DNA from: Lachnospiraceae bacterium | Lineage (GTDB): Bacteria > Bacillota_A > Clostridia > Lachnospirales > Lachnospiraceae | Reading direction: 5' to 3' | Length of the DNA stretch: 30,058 nt | Assembly: GCA_024691045.1 (NCBI GenBank) | Contig: JAILOC010000101.1 | Location: forward strand, 1 to 30,058 | Part shown: in pieces, positions 8,497 to 16,003 of the stretch | How positions within the stretch are numbered: position 1 is the first letter of the stretch | Layout: each line of letters starts with the position of its first letter | Position numbers and translations under genes: made by a program | The notes under the pieces: generated by a model | What the model was told of the DNA's origin: nothing | The model's input: the letters and a program-made list of their open reading frames with translations, nothing else | Database searches by the model: none

Positions 8497-9427
8497 ATTT
8501 TTCTTTTGCCGGAAATGCCTGTACCAGAAGGATTGCCGCGAACATGAGTATACTTCCGATGATCTCCCTGAATGTGAGTCTCTGATGAAGTATCACGTAA
8601 CCTCCAAGAACACAGAAAAGTGCTTCACAGCTCATAAGTATGGATGCGGTGGAAGGTTCGAGCCTGGACTGGCATACTATCTGGATCGTATAAGCCACTC
8701 CCCCGGAGAAAATACCCGTGTACAGGATCGGGACCGCGGCCGCAATGACCGACTTCATATCCGGGCTTTCCACAGCGAGCATGACAATACCCGAAGTTAC
8801 GGAAACGGTAAGAAACTCCACACACGCAAGCTTGACATTATCGTATCTGGACGCTCCCGAATCGATGACCAGTATCTGCAGAGTGAACATCACCGCGCAG
8901 GCCATCAGCAGGATATCCCCCTTTGAAAAAGAAAACGAACCGCTCATGGTGAGAAAATACAGACCGAATACCGAGATCAGAACACCTGCCCACACCACGG
9001 GCCTTATCTTCTTTTTCATGAAGATCCCGCATACCGGAACAAGGACAATGTACATGGCGGTAATGAATCCGGCTTTTCCCACCGAGTCCGTGTACAAGAT
9101 CCCCAGCTGCTGAAGATTTCCTGCAAGGGACAAAAGTATGCCTATGACTATACCGGTCCTCCAGAGTCCCGCCGATTTCCATGAATGCTCCATCCCGTCC
9201 GCGGAAATCCCGGATTCACCTGTGCGTGAAGATCTTCTTCTGCGTCCGGCATCCGTAAATATCGAGAACACGAACACCACCGCCGTGGCAAGCATGAATC
9301 TGACTGAGTTGAAGGTGAAGGGGCCGGTGTTTTCCATTCCGATGCTCTGGAATGCAAAGGCCAGTCCCCAGATAAGTGCCCCGAAAAGCTGGAGCAGGAT
9401 AAAAAATGCAGTTCTTCCGGTCTTCAT
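8495..9427 (-). CDS. EamA/DMT-family transporter
   Basis: A 310-residue integral membrane protein of the drug/metabolite transporter superfamily. It has about ten hydrophobic helices arranged as two EamA repeats, with GALIWGLAFAFQSIGMENTG in the first and a second repeat ending at the C-terminus. A basic and Ser-rich loop (about 59-85) joins helices two and three. Substrates in this family range from amino acids to nucleotide sugars and cannot be read from sequence. It is the last gene of the operon with the Enzyme I-like, dehydrogenase, cytidylyltransferase and epimerase genes. Its ATG lies five bases past the preceding stop and lacks a clear ribosome site, so translation is probably coupled. 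Its context suggests movement of a polyol, its phosphate or a related metabolite; that is inference. Confidence 0.88.
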   Translation of the reverse strand: MKTGRTAFFILLQLFGALIWGLAFAFQSIGMENTGPFTFNSVRFMLATAVVFVFSIFTDAGRRRRSSRTGESGISADGMEHSWKSAGLWRTGIVIGILLSLAGNLQQLGILYTDSVGKAGFITAMYIVLVPVCGIFMKKKIRPVVWAGVLISVFGLYFLTMSGSFSFSKGDILLMACAVMFTLQILVIDSGASRYDNVKLACVEFLTVSVTSGIVMLAVESPDMKSVIAAAVPILYTGIFSGGVAYTIQIVCQSRLEPSTASILMSCEALFCVLGGYVILHQRLTFREIIGSILMFAAILLVQAFPAKEK

Positions 9428-9432
9428 ACTGA

Positions 9433-10812
9433 TCAGATGCGCATATTATTGCGCATATATTCCTTTATCTCATTATCCGAAGGAATCTTAAGTATGTCGG
9501 ACACATACTTTTCCGCATCGCTTACGGACCACAGGGAAAGAGTTCTCCTGACTTCGGGAACCGATCCCGGATTAACGCTGAACCTCCTGCATCCCATTCC
9601 GGCAAGTATCGGAACGAGTAACGGATTCGCCGCCGCTTCACCGCAGACGGATATCGGTATGCCTGCGTTACCGGCATTCTCTATCGTAGTCTTAATCAGC
9701 CTCAGCACGGCAGGCTGGGTTACCGACTGCAGGTATGCAACATTCCTGTTTCCCCTGTCGGCGCTCATGGTGTATTGCACGAGATCGTTGGTCCCTATCG
9801 AAAAGAAATCGCATTCGAGGGATAGCATATCGGATATGATCGCCGCGGAGGGTGTTTCTATCATAGCACCGACCTTTATATTATCGTCGTATTCATATCC
9901 TTCATCCCTGAGATCACTCTTGAGCTCATAGATAAGGGCCTTGACTTCCCTCATCTCATCCACGCAGGTGATCATTGGTATCATGACCGAAATCTTTCCA
10001 ACGGCACTGGCCCTGAGGATTGCCCTTAGCTGAGTCGCAAAAAACTTCCTGTTTCCGAGACTGTATCTTACCGCACGGTATCCGAGAAAAGGATTGCTCT
10101 CAATCTCCATATCAATGTAGGGAAGGCTCTTGTCTCCCCCGATATCAAGTGTGCGGATCACAACCTCACGCCCATCCATGGCCTGGGCGATACGTGAATA
10201 TGCCCTGACCTGTTCTTCCTCACTCGGTGCGTGCCCGAGCTCCGCAAAAAAATTCTCGGTCCTGTAAAGTCCTATGCCTTCACCGCCGCTGTCGAGTGAA
10301 TGCATGACATCGACGATATCGTTCACATTACAGAAAACCTCGGCACTTTCGGAATCGGCCATAAGGGTTTTCATCGAGCAGAATCTTTCCAGTTCCTTTC
10401 TCGACTCAAGATATTTTTCTTTTCTTGACGCAAATTCCTCTATAAGATCCGATGCGGGTTTTTCATAAACATAGCCGTTTATGCCGTCGACTATGACGGT
10501 GTCACCGTCCGTTATCGCAATCGTCGCACCTGCCACACCGAATACTGAAGGAAGCCCTATGCTGCGGGCCACAAGTGCGGAGTGTGAAGTCATTCCTCCG
10601 GTCTCACACACGAAACCCACCACACCGCAATCCTTCAGTCTGGCAACCATATACGGAGTCAGATGATTTGCGACAAGAACCGTTCCGGATTTGAGCGCAG
10701 TAAAAAATGAATCGACGGAGCCCGCGGAAACCATCTCTGTAATTTCCGTAAGCCCCAGGACTCTTGCAACTCCTATCCCTATTCCCTTGGAAGTTTCCGA
10801 ACCTGTCAGCAT
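9433..10812 (-). CDS. PTS Enzyme I-like protein lacking the HPr-binding helical domain
   Basis: A homologue of PEP:protein phosphotransferase (Enzyme I), 459 residues against about 570 usually. The first strand (SKGIGIGVARV, 8-18) runs through about 25 residues straight into the swivelling domain (GTVLVANHLTP). The phosphohistidine is H77 in GGMTSHSALVARSIGLP, against H189 in E. coli, so the roughly 110 missing residues match the four-helix HPr-docking domain. The PEP-binding TIM barrel looks complete: GLYRTENFF, VIRTLDIGGDKSLPY, AMIETPSAA, DFFSIGTNDLVQYTMSADRG and the catalytic cysteine in VCGEAA. It should take phosphate from PEP but cannot dock HPr in the usual way; its acceptor is unknown. 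It starts six bases after the dehydrogenase stop with only a weak ribosome site. PEP synthase/PPDK relatives are less likely, because no ATP-grasp domain is present and the match is to Enzyme I. Confidence 0.85.
   Translation of the reverse strand: MLTGSETSKGIGIGVARVLGLTEITEMVSAGSVDSFFTALKSGTVLVANHLTPYMVARLKDCGVVGFVCETGGMTSHSALVARSIGLPSVFGVAGATIAITDGDTVIVDGINGYVYEKPASDLIEEFASRKEKYLESRKELERFCSMKTLMADSESAEVFCNVNDIVDVMHSLDSGGEGIGLYRTENFFAELGHAPSEEEQVRAYSRIAQAMDGREVVIRTLDIGGDKSLPYIDMEIESNPFLGYRAVRYSLGNRKFFATQLRAILRASAVGKISVMIPMITCVDEMREVKALIYELKSDLRDEGYEYDDNIKVGAMIETPSAAIISDMLSLECDFFSIGTNDLVQYTMSADRGNRNVAYLQSVTQPAVLRLIKTTIENAGNAGIPISVCGEAAANPLLVPILAGMGCRRFSVNPGSVPEVRRTLSLWSVSDAEKYVSDILKIPSDNEIKEYMRNNMRI
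9437..9456. repeat. Inverted repeat at the Enzyme I-like/EamA junction
   Basis: ATGCGCA, six bases (TATTAT), then TGCGCAT: a perfect seven-base inverted repeat in the last codons of the Enzyme I-like gene, ten bases before the EamA start. It has no U-run and is therefore not a terminator. It could influence coupled translation or mRNA processing. Confidence 0.5.
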
Positions 10813-10818
10813 CTTACT

Positions 10819-11931
10819 TTACATCAGGCACATAACCTTGATGAATTCCTCCGATCTGTCTCTCATCATCTCAAAACCCTTACCCAGGCTGTCCATATCG
10901 AAGCGGTGGGTTATAAGCTTTGAAGGATCTATGATCTTCTTTGCTATAAGATCAAGAACAATATGCCAGTCATCATCCGTTTTTCCGGTAAAAGCAGAAT
11001 TCCATGTTCCGGTGATCCTTAACTGATTTCTGAGTATCTTCCAGTAATCATCCTTTGAAAGAAGCATATCCGAAGCGGGATTTCCGACAAGCTGAAGCCT
11101 GCCCCGCGCGGAAAGAGTCCGCAGCCCGAGTGTGACGCACTCGTTTCTTCCGACACATTCAAAGAAGACATCGGTGCCAAGGCCCTCAGTTTTATCCATT
11201 ATGAAAGCTGCGGCATCTTCCTTTTTGGAATCGGCGTAATTATTTTCGGCTATGCCGAGCTCGAGGATCTTTCTTTTCTGGAATTGCTTATTTCCGATAC
11301 ACAGGATATTTCTGTAACCGAAACACCCAAGGAGCATCACGGTAAGTATTCCTATTGTTCCCAGCCCGCATACGGTTATCGTGATATCCTTACCGGCATC
11401 CCCGGGCTGCAGATCCAGGCCGCATTCCTTTATGGCGTGAAGTGCAACCGATAACGGTTCAAGCATTGCTGCCTGTTCATAGGTAACTTCGTCCGGAAGT
11501 TCTATGACGTTTTTACATGGAACCTTTACATATTGCGCAAATCCGCCGTCGCATCTTGATCCGAGATAGTTATAGTTCTTGCACATCTCATACATGCCCT
11601 TTTTGCACGGAGCACACTGCATGCAGGGGATGAGCGGATAGATACCGACTCTTTTGCCGGCTATGCCCGCCGGCACACGACTGCCTGTATGAACCACCTC
11701 GCCGCTGAATTCATGACCGGGTATCAGAGGATGATGATACGCACCCGTTTTATAGATTCTCGGTATATCGGATCCGCATATTCCTGCGGCATGTACTCTT
11801 ACGACAACACACTCATCTTCCGCAACCGACGGTCTTGAGTCAGTTCCGACAATCCCACTGCAGTCATCTTCCGGTGATGATACCGTATCAAGCTCCAGTT
11901 TTCCGATTTCCTTAAGCACGTATGCTTTCAT
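10819..11931 (-). CDS. Zinc-dependent polyol-phosphate dehydrogenase (GatD/TarJ-like)
   Basis: A medium-chain dehydrogenase of 370 residues. Catalytic zinc ligands are C52 (GICGSD) and H73/E74 (PGHEF). The structural zinc cysteines are C103, C106, C109 and C117. A Rossmann motif VCGLGTIG lies near 193-200. Segments such as NYLGSRCDGGFA, VGNPASDM and YWKILRNQL resemble proteins named galactitol-1-phosphate 5-dehydrogenase. Its coupling to an IspD/TarI-type cytidylyltransferase (ATGA overlap) instead suggests reduction of a ketopentose 5-phosphate to a pentitol phosphate, as TarJ does for ribitol. Residues about 18-40 look like a hydrophilic insertion between the first strand and the GroES-like fold. 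The exact polyol cannot be told from sequence. Confidence 0.85.
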   Translation of the reverse strand: MKAYVLKEIGKLELDTVSSPEDDCSGIVGTDSRPSVAEDECVVVRVHAAGICGSDIPRIYKTGAYHHPLIPGHEFSGEVVHTGSRVPAGIAGKRVGIYPLIPCMQCAPCKKGMYEMCKNYNYLGSRCDGGFAQYVKVPCKNVIELPDEVTYEQAAMLEPLSVALHAIKECGLDLQPGDAGKDITITVCGLGTIGILTVMLLGCFGYRNILCIGNKQFQKRKILELGIAENNYADSKKEDAAAFIMDKTEGLGTDVFFECVGRNECVTLGLRTLSARGRLQLVGNPASDMLLSKDDYWKILRNQLRITGTWNSAFTGKTDDDWHIVLDLIAKKIIDPSKLITHRFDMDSLGKGFEMMRDRSEEFIKVMCLM

Positions 11932-12608
11932 TTTCTGATCATCTCCTCAAACCTTGCCATATCGGAGGGTGTAGTTATCTTGAAATTATTCTCATCGCCC
12001 GCTATGCAGGCAATGTCCATTCCGGCCATTACGGCGGGCTGCATGGATCCGCTTATCTCCATGATCCTGTCCGGAAGAAGATCTTCATTGGCCTTAAGAT
12101 ACCTTCCGAACCTGAAGCCCTCGGGAGCCTGCCCCGCGGAGATCCTGCTTCTGTCAAGATTCGCGATGACCCTTCCGCCCACGGTTTCATATACCGTGTC
12201 CTTGAGCGGGAGTACCGGAAGAACCGCCTCGCTGCTTTTTAGAGCCTCGTAGATTTCCTTTACCGTCTCATCGGACACAAGTGGTCTGGCCGCATCGTGA
12301 ATTATGACACAGTCGTCATCTTTCAATTTGCCCTTAAGCGCATTGAGTCCCGAGAGTATGGACAGCTGCCTGTTCTCACCGGGATCCGCAAATCCTGCGA
12401 ATTTTTCTTTTTGCAAAAAAAGAGACCTTATCAGATCCCTGTACTCTTCGGAAGCAACAACAACTATCGCATCCGTTTCGGGAGATCTTTCAAAGGTTTC
12501 AAGGCAATAAGAGATCACAGGCTTTCCGCCTGCGTTTAAATACTGTTTTGGAATTTCAGTCCCCATCCGGCTTCCGGAACCGCCGGAAAGGATGATCGCC
12601 GCATTCAT
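11928..12608 (-). CDS. IspD/TarI-family CTP:alditol-phosphate cytidylyltransferase
   Basis: A 226-residue nucleotidyltransferase that should form a CDP-alditol from CTP and a polyol phosphate. The CTP loop GGSGSRMGTEIPKQY (9-23) and HDAARPLV (104-111) are intact, as is LPLKDTVYETV (133-143). The segment usually reading QTPQ is QAPE here (160-163, in SAGQAPEGF). By similarity alone it could be called IspD (methylerythritol phosphate pathway). The operon, with an epimerase in front and a polyol-phosphate dehydrogenase behind, argues for a TarI-like role feeding a teichoic-acid or capsule polymer. The start overlaps the epimerase stop (TAATG) and the stop overlaps the dehydrogenase start (ATGA), which indicates strict coupling. 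Confidence 0.82.
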   Translation of the reverse strand: MNAAIILSGGSGSRMGTEIPKQYLNAGGKPVISYCLETFERSPETDAIVVVASEEYRDLIRSLFLQKEKFAGFADPGENRQLSILSGLNALKGKLKDDDCVIIHDAARPLVSDETVKEIYEALKSSEAVLPVLPLKDTVYETVGGRVIANLDRSRISAGQAPEGFRFGRYLKANEDLLPDRIMEISGSMQPAVMAGMDIACIAGDENNFKITTPSDMARFEEMIRK

Positions 12609-13270
12609 TATATTTTCAGACTCCTGAGTTCCTGGATTATCTCTGCGTAGCTCCTGGATTTACCGAAAAGAAGCGATGTTCCGAGAACGAATCCGCTCAT
12701 TCCCATCGGTCCGTAAGTCTGTATCTTATCTATCGTGCAGGAGCCGTCCCAGATAAGATCAAAGTGCATCGACTTCTGAAGCTCGAGAAGCGTGTGGATC
12801 TTGGTGCCGACATAGGGAAGGAACATCTGGCCGGCATTTCCCGGATTAACACTCATTACGAGAACCTTGTCGACTATCCTCAGAAGCTCAAGTATCGATT
12901 CGACGCTGGTTCCGGGATTTATAGCTATTCCGGGAATGATCCCCTTATCGATTATCTTCTGAAGTGTGGTCGAAGGATGGTACTCTGCTTCGGGATGGAT
13001 ATAGACGATATCGCCGGGTCTGAGGCAATCGAGAAACAGTCCTATATTGTTGATAGGGTGCTCTATCATCAGGTGGACATCAAGATTCTTGTCCGTAGCC
13101 TTGGCGATATACCTCATATCATTAAGGCTCATCGCATAGTTCGGAACATATCGTCCGTCCATGATATCTATATGAAAATAATCTATTCCTGCCTCTTCGA
13201 GAGCACGGACTTCCGCGGAAAGATTTCCGAAATCCGCACACATCATCGATGCATGAAGTTTAAAATCCAT
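12608..13270 (-). CDS. Ribulose-phosphate 3-epimerase family protein
   Basis: A TIM-barrel epimerase of 220 residues that interconverts ribulose 5-phosphate and xylulose 5-phosphate, or acts on a related ketose phosphate. The metal and catalytic residues expected for Rpe are present: H33 and D35 (HIDIMDG), H66 (DVHLMIEHP) and D175 (LIWDGSCT). The usual SILSADF reads SMMCADF, VDGG reads WDGS and the phosphate loop reads LGTSLLFG. It is therefore a divergent paralogue rather than a housekeeping Rpe. The ATG at 13268-13270 is chosen because GAGGGAGG lies five bases upstream; a TTG 15 bases earlier would include that site. It is first in its operon, just downstream of a good promoter, and probably supplies xylulose 5-phosphate for a pentitol branch. 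Confidence 0.83.
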   Translation of the reverse strand: MDFKLHASMMCADFGNLSAEVRALEEAGIDYFHIDIMDGRYVPNYAMSLNDMRYIAKATDKNLDVHLMIEHPINNIGLFLDCLRPGDIVYIHPEAEYHPSTTLQKIIDKGIIPGIAINPGTSVESILELLRIVDKVLVMSVNPGNAGQMFLPYVGTKIHTLLELQKSMHFDLIWDGSCTIDKIQTYGPMGMSGFVLGTSLLFGKSRSYAEIIQELRSLKI

Positions 13271-13313
13271 ACTGACCTCCCTCAATAAAGCGCAAAACTT
13301 AGTGCTTAAGTCG

Positions 13314-13342
13314 AATATACATCTTTACGAAAACAGATTCAA
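13314..13342 (-). promoter_or_regulatory. Promoter of the CDP-polyol operon
   Basis: In the minus-strand sense, TTGAAT (13337-13342) and TATATT (13314-13319) are 17 bp apart. An imperfect operator-like inverted repeat, ACTTA-N5-TAAGT (13297-13311), sits at about the start of the transcript. The promoter lies within the 103-base gap after the HAD gene, where no terminator is visible, so read-through from upstream is possible. Confidence 0.65.
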
Positions 13343-13373
13343 GGAGTTAAGGATGTTAAGTAAACCGATGACG

Positions 13374-14156
13374 TCAAATGAGTTTGAAATGCTTGAAGGC
13401 TTTATATATCCCATCCTCGTATATCGAATCCGTCACATAATCGGAAGCCATAAGAAGCTCAGGATTGCCCTGTCCCATCGCTATTCCATGGGCTGCGGCT
13501 CTGATCATCTCCATATCGTTCATTCCGTCGCCCACCGCATAGATATTCTCTGCAGGCACTCCGTAATAATTCCTGACGATCTCCATTCCTGTCGCTTTCG
13601 AGTGTCCGGCAGGAACAAATTCGACAACAATATTATTGTGATCGATCATATCGAGAAATCCGCAGAGCCTGTCGCATACCGCATCATAGTCCGTTTCCGC
13701 GGTGATGTCCGCGCTGAATTTGTTGATCGGATCTTCATCAGTCAATGTGTCGAGCCTCCTGGCCCTGTCGCCGAGCGATTCCCAGAGCGTTTTTGCATAA
13801 GGATCGTCGGGAAAATCCTTAGGATCAAAGAAACAATTCTCCGTTCCCTCAAGCACGACCGGCATATGTTCATCCGAAAGCACCTTAAGCGAAGTTCTGA
13901 TCTGGTCGGGAGTAAGGAGCTTCTGGTATTTTATCTCGCCCTCTATCTCGACGTGGCATCCGCACGCAGCTACGACTCCGTCCATCCCGAGTTCTTCGAG
14001 CGATTCGTATCTTGTATTGGATCTTGAACGACCGGTGTTTATGAAGACCTTGTTGCCCATGACCTTGGCAAGCTTGATCGCGTCCTTTGTGCTTTCGGGG
14101 ATGCGGAGTATCTCATCCCAGATAGTCATATCTATATCAAGAAATATCAGATTCAT
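13374..14156 (-). CDS. Cof-type HAD-IIB phosphatase
   Basis: A soluble 260-residue haloacid-dehalogenase phosphatase with a type-IIB cap. Motif I is FLDIDMTIWD (nucleophile D7, acid D9), motif II is INTGRSR, and motif IV is GDGMNDMEM. Members dephosphorylate sugar phosphates or flavin/pyridoxal phosphates; the substrate is not predictable. The ATG at 14154-14156 has a GGAG site and overlaps the end of the preceding membrane-protein gene by 20 bases. It appears to be the last gene of the long trkA operon. A role in removing a sugar or polyol phosphate tied to the neighbouring envelope genes is possible but unproven. Confidence 0.87.
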   Translation of the reverse strand: MNLIFLDIDMTIWDEILRIPESTKDAIKLAKVMGNKVFINTGRSRSNTRYESLEELGMDGVVAACGCHVEIEGEIKYQKLLTPDQIRTSLKVLSDEHMPVVLEGTENCFFDPKDFPDDPYAKTLWESLGDRARRLDTLTDEDPINKFSADITAETDYDAVCDRLCGFLDMIDHNNIVVEFVPAGHSKATGMEIVRNYYGVPAENIYAVGDGMNDMEMIRAAAHGIAMGQGNPELLMASDYVTDSIYEDGIYKAFKHFKLI

Positions 14157-15996
14157 TCTTTTCTCCTGCGGTTACGGTTCCTTCATATCCCATCATAAAC
14201 GGGATCGTGAACATTATGGGAAACGCATATCTTGCATGCTTCATGAAGCATGGACCCGCCATGCACACAAGCAGGGTTATGAGCTGCATCGGATAAAGAT
14301 GCAGGTTCTCCTTCCTTCTCCTGATAAGGATTAGCATTATAAAGGTCCACAGTCCGGGGCTCTGGAGCATTCCGAAGAAGGATATCCTGTCTATATAGCG
14401 GTAGAAATAAATAAGCAGTTCGTCCGCGCCTTCGAACAATCCCGTTCTGGTAAAATAGTCGCTGTCCAGTTCATATCTGACGGATGTGTCGGTTTCCGGA
14501 TCGAACCATCCGTAAGTACTCATAAAAAATGATTCGAAATATGTTCCGGGATGTTTGAAGAACATCCTAAACCAGGTCTTAAGATATCCCGATACAGTTT
14601 CATTCGATGCCTTCGTATCGTAATACTGTTTGACGGGATCGGATATGAACGGATCGTAGCTTTCGATCATATCCTCGTAATTTCCGAAAAGTGCATTGAC
14701 GGATGATATCTCTTCGGCAGTAAGCTCGCTCTCATATCTCGTCATATAAAGAGCCGTCTGCTGCATCGGGATCGAAAGCATCTCCTTAAGTCCGTCGCTT
14801 TCCGCATTCACATATGCTTTGATGCCGGATGAAAACGCGGTGTAAATGCCTATGGGAAGTATCAGGAATAATGCAGTCTTTTTGATTAGCATTTTAATAT
14901 CGGCTTTTTCTTCCGTTTGGGTCTTGCCGAGTCCGTAAACGCTCATCACAAGTCCGTTTACAAAAACGATGATCGAGCCGTTGTTCCTGCACACGCAGAT
15001 CAGTACGGAAGCAATGATGATCTTAATGAGAGAGGATCTCTTCCCGGCAAATGCCTTGACATCCTCATAGTACTCTGCCGTAAGGACGCAGTACCAAATG
15101 CAGGCTGCGGCAAATGGAACATCCTTGATCGCAGTCGTTGCTATATTGGAATATACAGGCGAAAGAACATATACAGCGAGCACCGTGACCAGAAGATATT
15201 GCGATGCCCCCTTCTTCTTAAGATAAGTGATCGTAAGAGAAAGAGCTGCGGACAGTCCCAGTGCCTGCAGGAATATCCATACAAAAAGTGCGGGATCGTA
15301 ATAACCGAATACAGCTTTGAAGGCACCAAAGAAGATTCCTATGAATGCGGTAAGTACGATGGGATGATGTCCGGACCAGGGCATATCTCCCGTGGTCTGC
15401 ATAAGCTGTCCAATGAAATCCGCATTGTGATTTCCCGGGTAATTAAGGATCATCGCGGGAAGCCACAGGATCATCAAAAGCAGGCATACATTCCGGAATA
15501 TATGCTTTCCGAATAATCCGGCAAATATCTTCTTCTCGCTGCGATTTAAGGAAACCCGCTCAAGCCCCGCTTCCGCAAGGGCAAATACATACCTGAATAT
15601 GATTCCGAAGCCTGCGGCCGCAAGAACAGATCTTATAATGAACGGAACGGTCTCAAATATTCCGGACAGATTTCCTAAGGCGTTCGCGCTTCTTCCCAGA
15701 ACAACGATAAGTCCGAGTATCATCGGAAGAACATATCCCTTAAGCTGCTTTCCGGATCTTTCTCCAATCAGCTTCATCGCGCATCCGCATAAAAGCGCGG
15801 CAATCATCATATCAAACTGATAATCACCCAGTGTCGAATATATCCTTGCGATAATAAAATCCTGCGTAACTTTTCCGTAAGCCCAGAAAGGGGCGGCTTC
15901 GGTTGTTTTATATGTTATCGCAAATCCTGCCAAAAGAGCGGATATGACGAAAAGCAAACGGTTTTCTGTTTTTCTGATTACGGGAGTATTATCCAT
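14137..15996 (-). CDS. Large polytopic membrane protein, DUF6020/GT-C-like
   Basis: A 619-residue protein with many hydrophobic segments (I estimate 12-14). It resembles the DUF6020 group, which has the look of lipid-linked-sugar (GT-C) glycosyltransferases. A likely active region is residues 185-213, where NYPGNHNADFIGQL is followed by WSGHHPIV; acidic and His residues in an early outside loop are typical of GT-C folds. A hydrophilic segment at about 410-480 probably lies outside the membrane. It follows a smaller GT-C-like gene by seven bases and overlaps the HAD gene. Possible roles are transfer of a sugar or polyol to a surface polymer or protein. No experimentally known function is recognised. 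Confidence 0.7.
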   Translation of the reverse strand: MDNTPVIRKTENRLLFVISALLAGFAITYKTTEAAPFWAYGKVTQDFIIARIYSTLGDYQFDMMIAALLCGCAMKLIGERSGKQLKGYVLPMILGLIVVLGRSANALGNLSGIFETVPFIIRSVLAAAGFGIIFRYVFALAEAGLERVSLNRSEKKIFAGLFGKHIFRNVCLLLMILWLPAMILNYPGNHNADFIGQLMQTTGDMPWSGHHPIVLTAFIGIFFGAFKAVFGYYDPALFVWIFLQALGLSAALSLTITYLKKKGASQYLLVTVLAVYVLSPVYSNIATTAIKDVPFAAACIWYCVLTAEYYEDVKAFAGKRSSLIKIIIASVLICVCRNNGSIIVFVNGLVMSVYGLGKTQTEEKADIKMLIKKTALFLILPIGIYTAFSSGIKAYVNAESDGLKEMLSIPMQQTALYMTRYESELTAEEISSVNALFGNYEDMIESYDPFISDPVKQYYDTKASNETVSGYLKTWFRMFFKHPGTYFESFFMSTYGWFDPETDTSVRYELDSDYFTRTGLFEGADELLIYFYRYIDRISFFGMLQSPGLWTFIMLILIRRRKENLHLYPMQLITLLVCMAGPCFMKHARYAFPIMFTIPFMMGYEGTVTAGEKNESDIS

Positions 15997-16003
15997 CAGA
16001 GCA

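Noticed and set aside
13271..13373. A possible small gene or terminator in the gap between the HAD and epimerase genes.
   Set aside because: No small frame has a ribosome site and no stem with a U-run is present. The gap is explained by the promoter of the downstream operon.
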